Source: an uncultured Lachnospiraceae bacterium (lineage in GTDB: Bacteria; Bacillota; Clostridia; Lachnospirales; Lachnospiraceae). From it: a stretch of 7,157 bases of DNA. The stretch's first letter is position 1. Each line of letters starts with the position of its first letter. Shown here in pieces: positions 6,609 to 7,157 of this stretch. The position numbers and the translations under genes were made by a program. The DNA is taken from contig CAJUCG010000184.1 of the NCBI GenBank assembly GCA_910585065.1, positions 1-7,157 of the forward strand. Direction: 5' to 3'. The notes beneath the pieces were generated by a model. It made no database searches. It worked only from the letters and a program-made list of their open reading frames with translations, and was not told the DNA's origin.

Positions 6609-7157
6609 ATGCAGATTCAATTATGGAGAGAAATTTTAGAGCCATATACTCTTGCAGTAGAAGAGTTGAAGGTAAAATTTAATCATATGATCGGGGAATA
6701 TCGCAGGGCAGGGGAATATTCACCGATTGAACAGGTAACAGGCAGGGTAAAGACGATCTCAAGCATTTTGGAGAAGACGCAGAAAAAGGGGATCGCCGTG
6801 GATGATATCGAAAAACAGATTGAGGATATCGCGGGGATTCGTATTATCTGCCAGTTTGTCGAGGATATTTACAAAGTGGCACAGTTAATTAAAAAGCGTC
6901 GTGATATGAAAATCAAGAGCGAAAAGGATTATATCTCCCACCAGAAGGACAGCGGATATCGCAGCTATCATATTATTGTGTGGTATTCGGTGGAGACGGT
7001 TAAAGGTCCAAAAACGATTCCGGTGGAGATTCAGATTCGAACTCTTGCCATGGACTTTTGGGCGACGGTGGAGCATTCCCTCCAGTATAAATATAAGGAA
7101 CATATGCCAGAACGGCTGCGCGAGCGGCTGCATAATTCCGCAGAAACCATTGTGATT
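6609..7157 (+). CDS. relQ: Small alarmone synthetase, RelQ/YjbM type (3' end outside window)
   Basis: The reading frame is open from the ATG at 6609 to the window edge: 183 codons, against about 211 in Bacillus subtilis YjbM/SAS1, so roughly the last 30 residues are missing because the window ends. The enzyme transfers pyrophosphate from ATP to GDP or GTP, making (p)ppGpp; it is cytosolic and the family forms tetramers. Motifs are SPIEQVTGRVK (38-48), EDIAGIRIICQF (72-83, catalytic Asp73), SGYRSYH (115-121, guanine-stacking Tyr117) and VEIQIRTLAMDFWATVEHS (139-157, catalytic Glu140). It lacks the hydrolase and C-terminal regulatory domains of long RelA/SpoT. Asn25, Gln42 and Asp149 replace residues tied to pppGpp allostery in SAS1. 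AGGAA at 6594-6598 is a likely ribosome site; in-frame GTG codons at 6576 and 6588 are less likely starts. It probably belongs to the LCP transcript. Confidence 0.93.
   Translation, partial: MQIQLWREILEPYTLAVEELKVKFNHMIGEYRRAGEYSPIEQVTGRVKTISSILEKTQKKGIAVDDIEKQIEDIAGIRIICQFVEDIYKVAQLIKKRRDMKIKSEKDYISHQKDSGYRSYHIIVWYSVETVKGPKTIPVEIQIRTLAMDFWATVEHSLQYKYKEHMPERLRERLHNSAETIVI

Overview
The window reads as chromosomal DNA of a low-to-moderate-GC Firmicute, most likely a gut-type Clostridia (Lachnospiraceae-like). The evidence is protein-level resemblance, AGGAGG-type ribosome binding sites, and one vegetative promoter with the extended TGG-TATCAT -10 common in that group. All six supported genes are on the + strand. 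I see no mobile element, CRISPR array, tRNA or rRNA. The region is housekeeping in character, though two conserved families in it have no settled function.

Layout. Positions 1-131 hold no gene I can assign; they contain a pair of GATA/TATC dyads and the ribosome binding site of the first gene. An ACT-domain protein of the UPF0237 family (132-404) is followed 60 bp later by a UPF0210/DUF711 protein (465-1829). This two-gene pair recurs in many Firmicutes and its biochemical role is unknown. After 98 bp comes a complete M20-family aminoacyl-histidine dipeptidase, PepD (1928-3367), with all expected metal ligands.

A clear SigA-type promoter (3390-3418) then opens a second unit: two tandem LytR-CpsA-Psr (LCP) membrane proteins (3458-5023 and 5046-6497), 22 bp apart. 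Each has an unusual acidic cytoplasmic N-terminus before its single membrane segment. A 111-bp spacer with an inverted repeat leads to a RelQ/YjbM-type small alarmone (p)ppGpp synthetase (from 6609), which is cut by the window end after 183 codons.

Working together. LCP proteins attach anionic polymers or polysaccharides to peptidoglycan outside the membrane, while the synthetase makes the stringent-response alarmone in the cytoplasm. Their adjacency suggests, but does not prove, that envelope assembly and growth control are co-expressed here. The main points for a second look are the uncharacterised ACT/UPF0210 pair, active-site substitutions in the LCP paralogs (especially Gln to Cys in the second), a possible internal translation start in the first LCP gene, and substitutions in the synthetase at positions linked to pppGpp allostery in the Bacillus enzyme.
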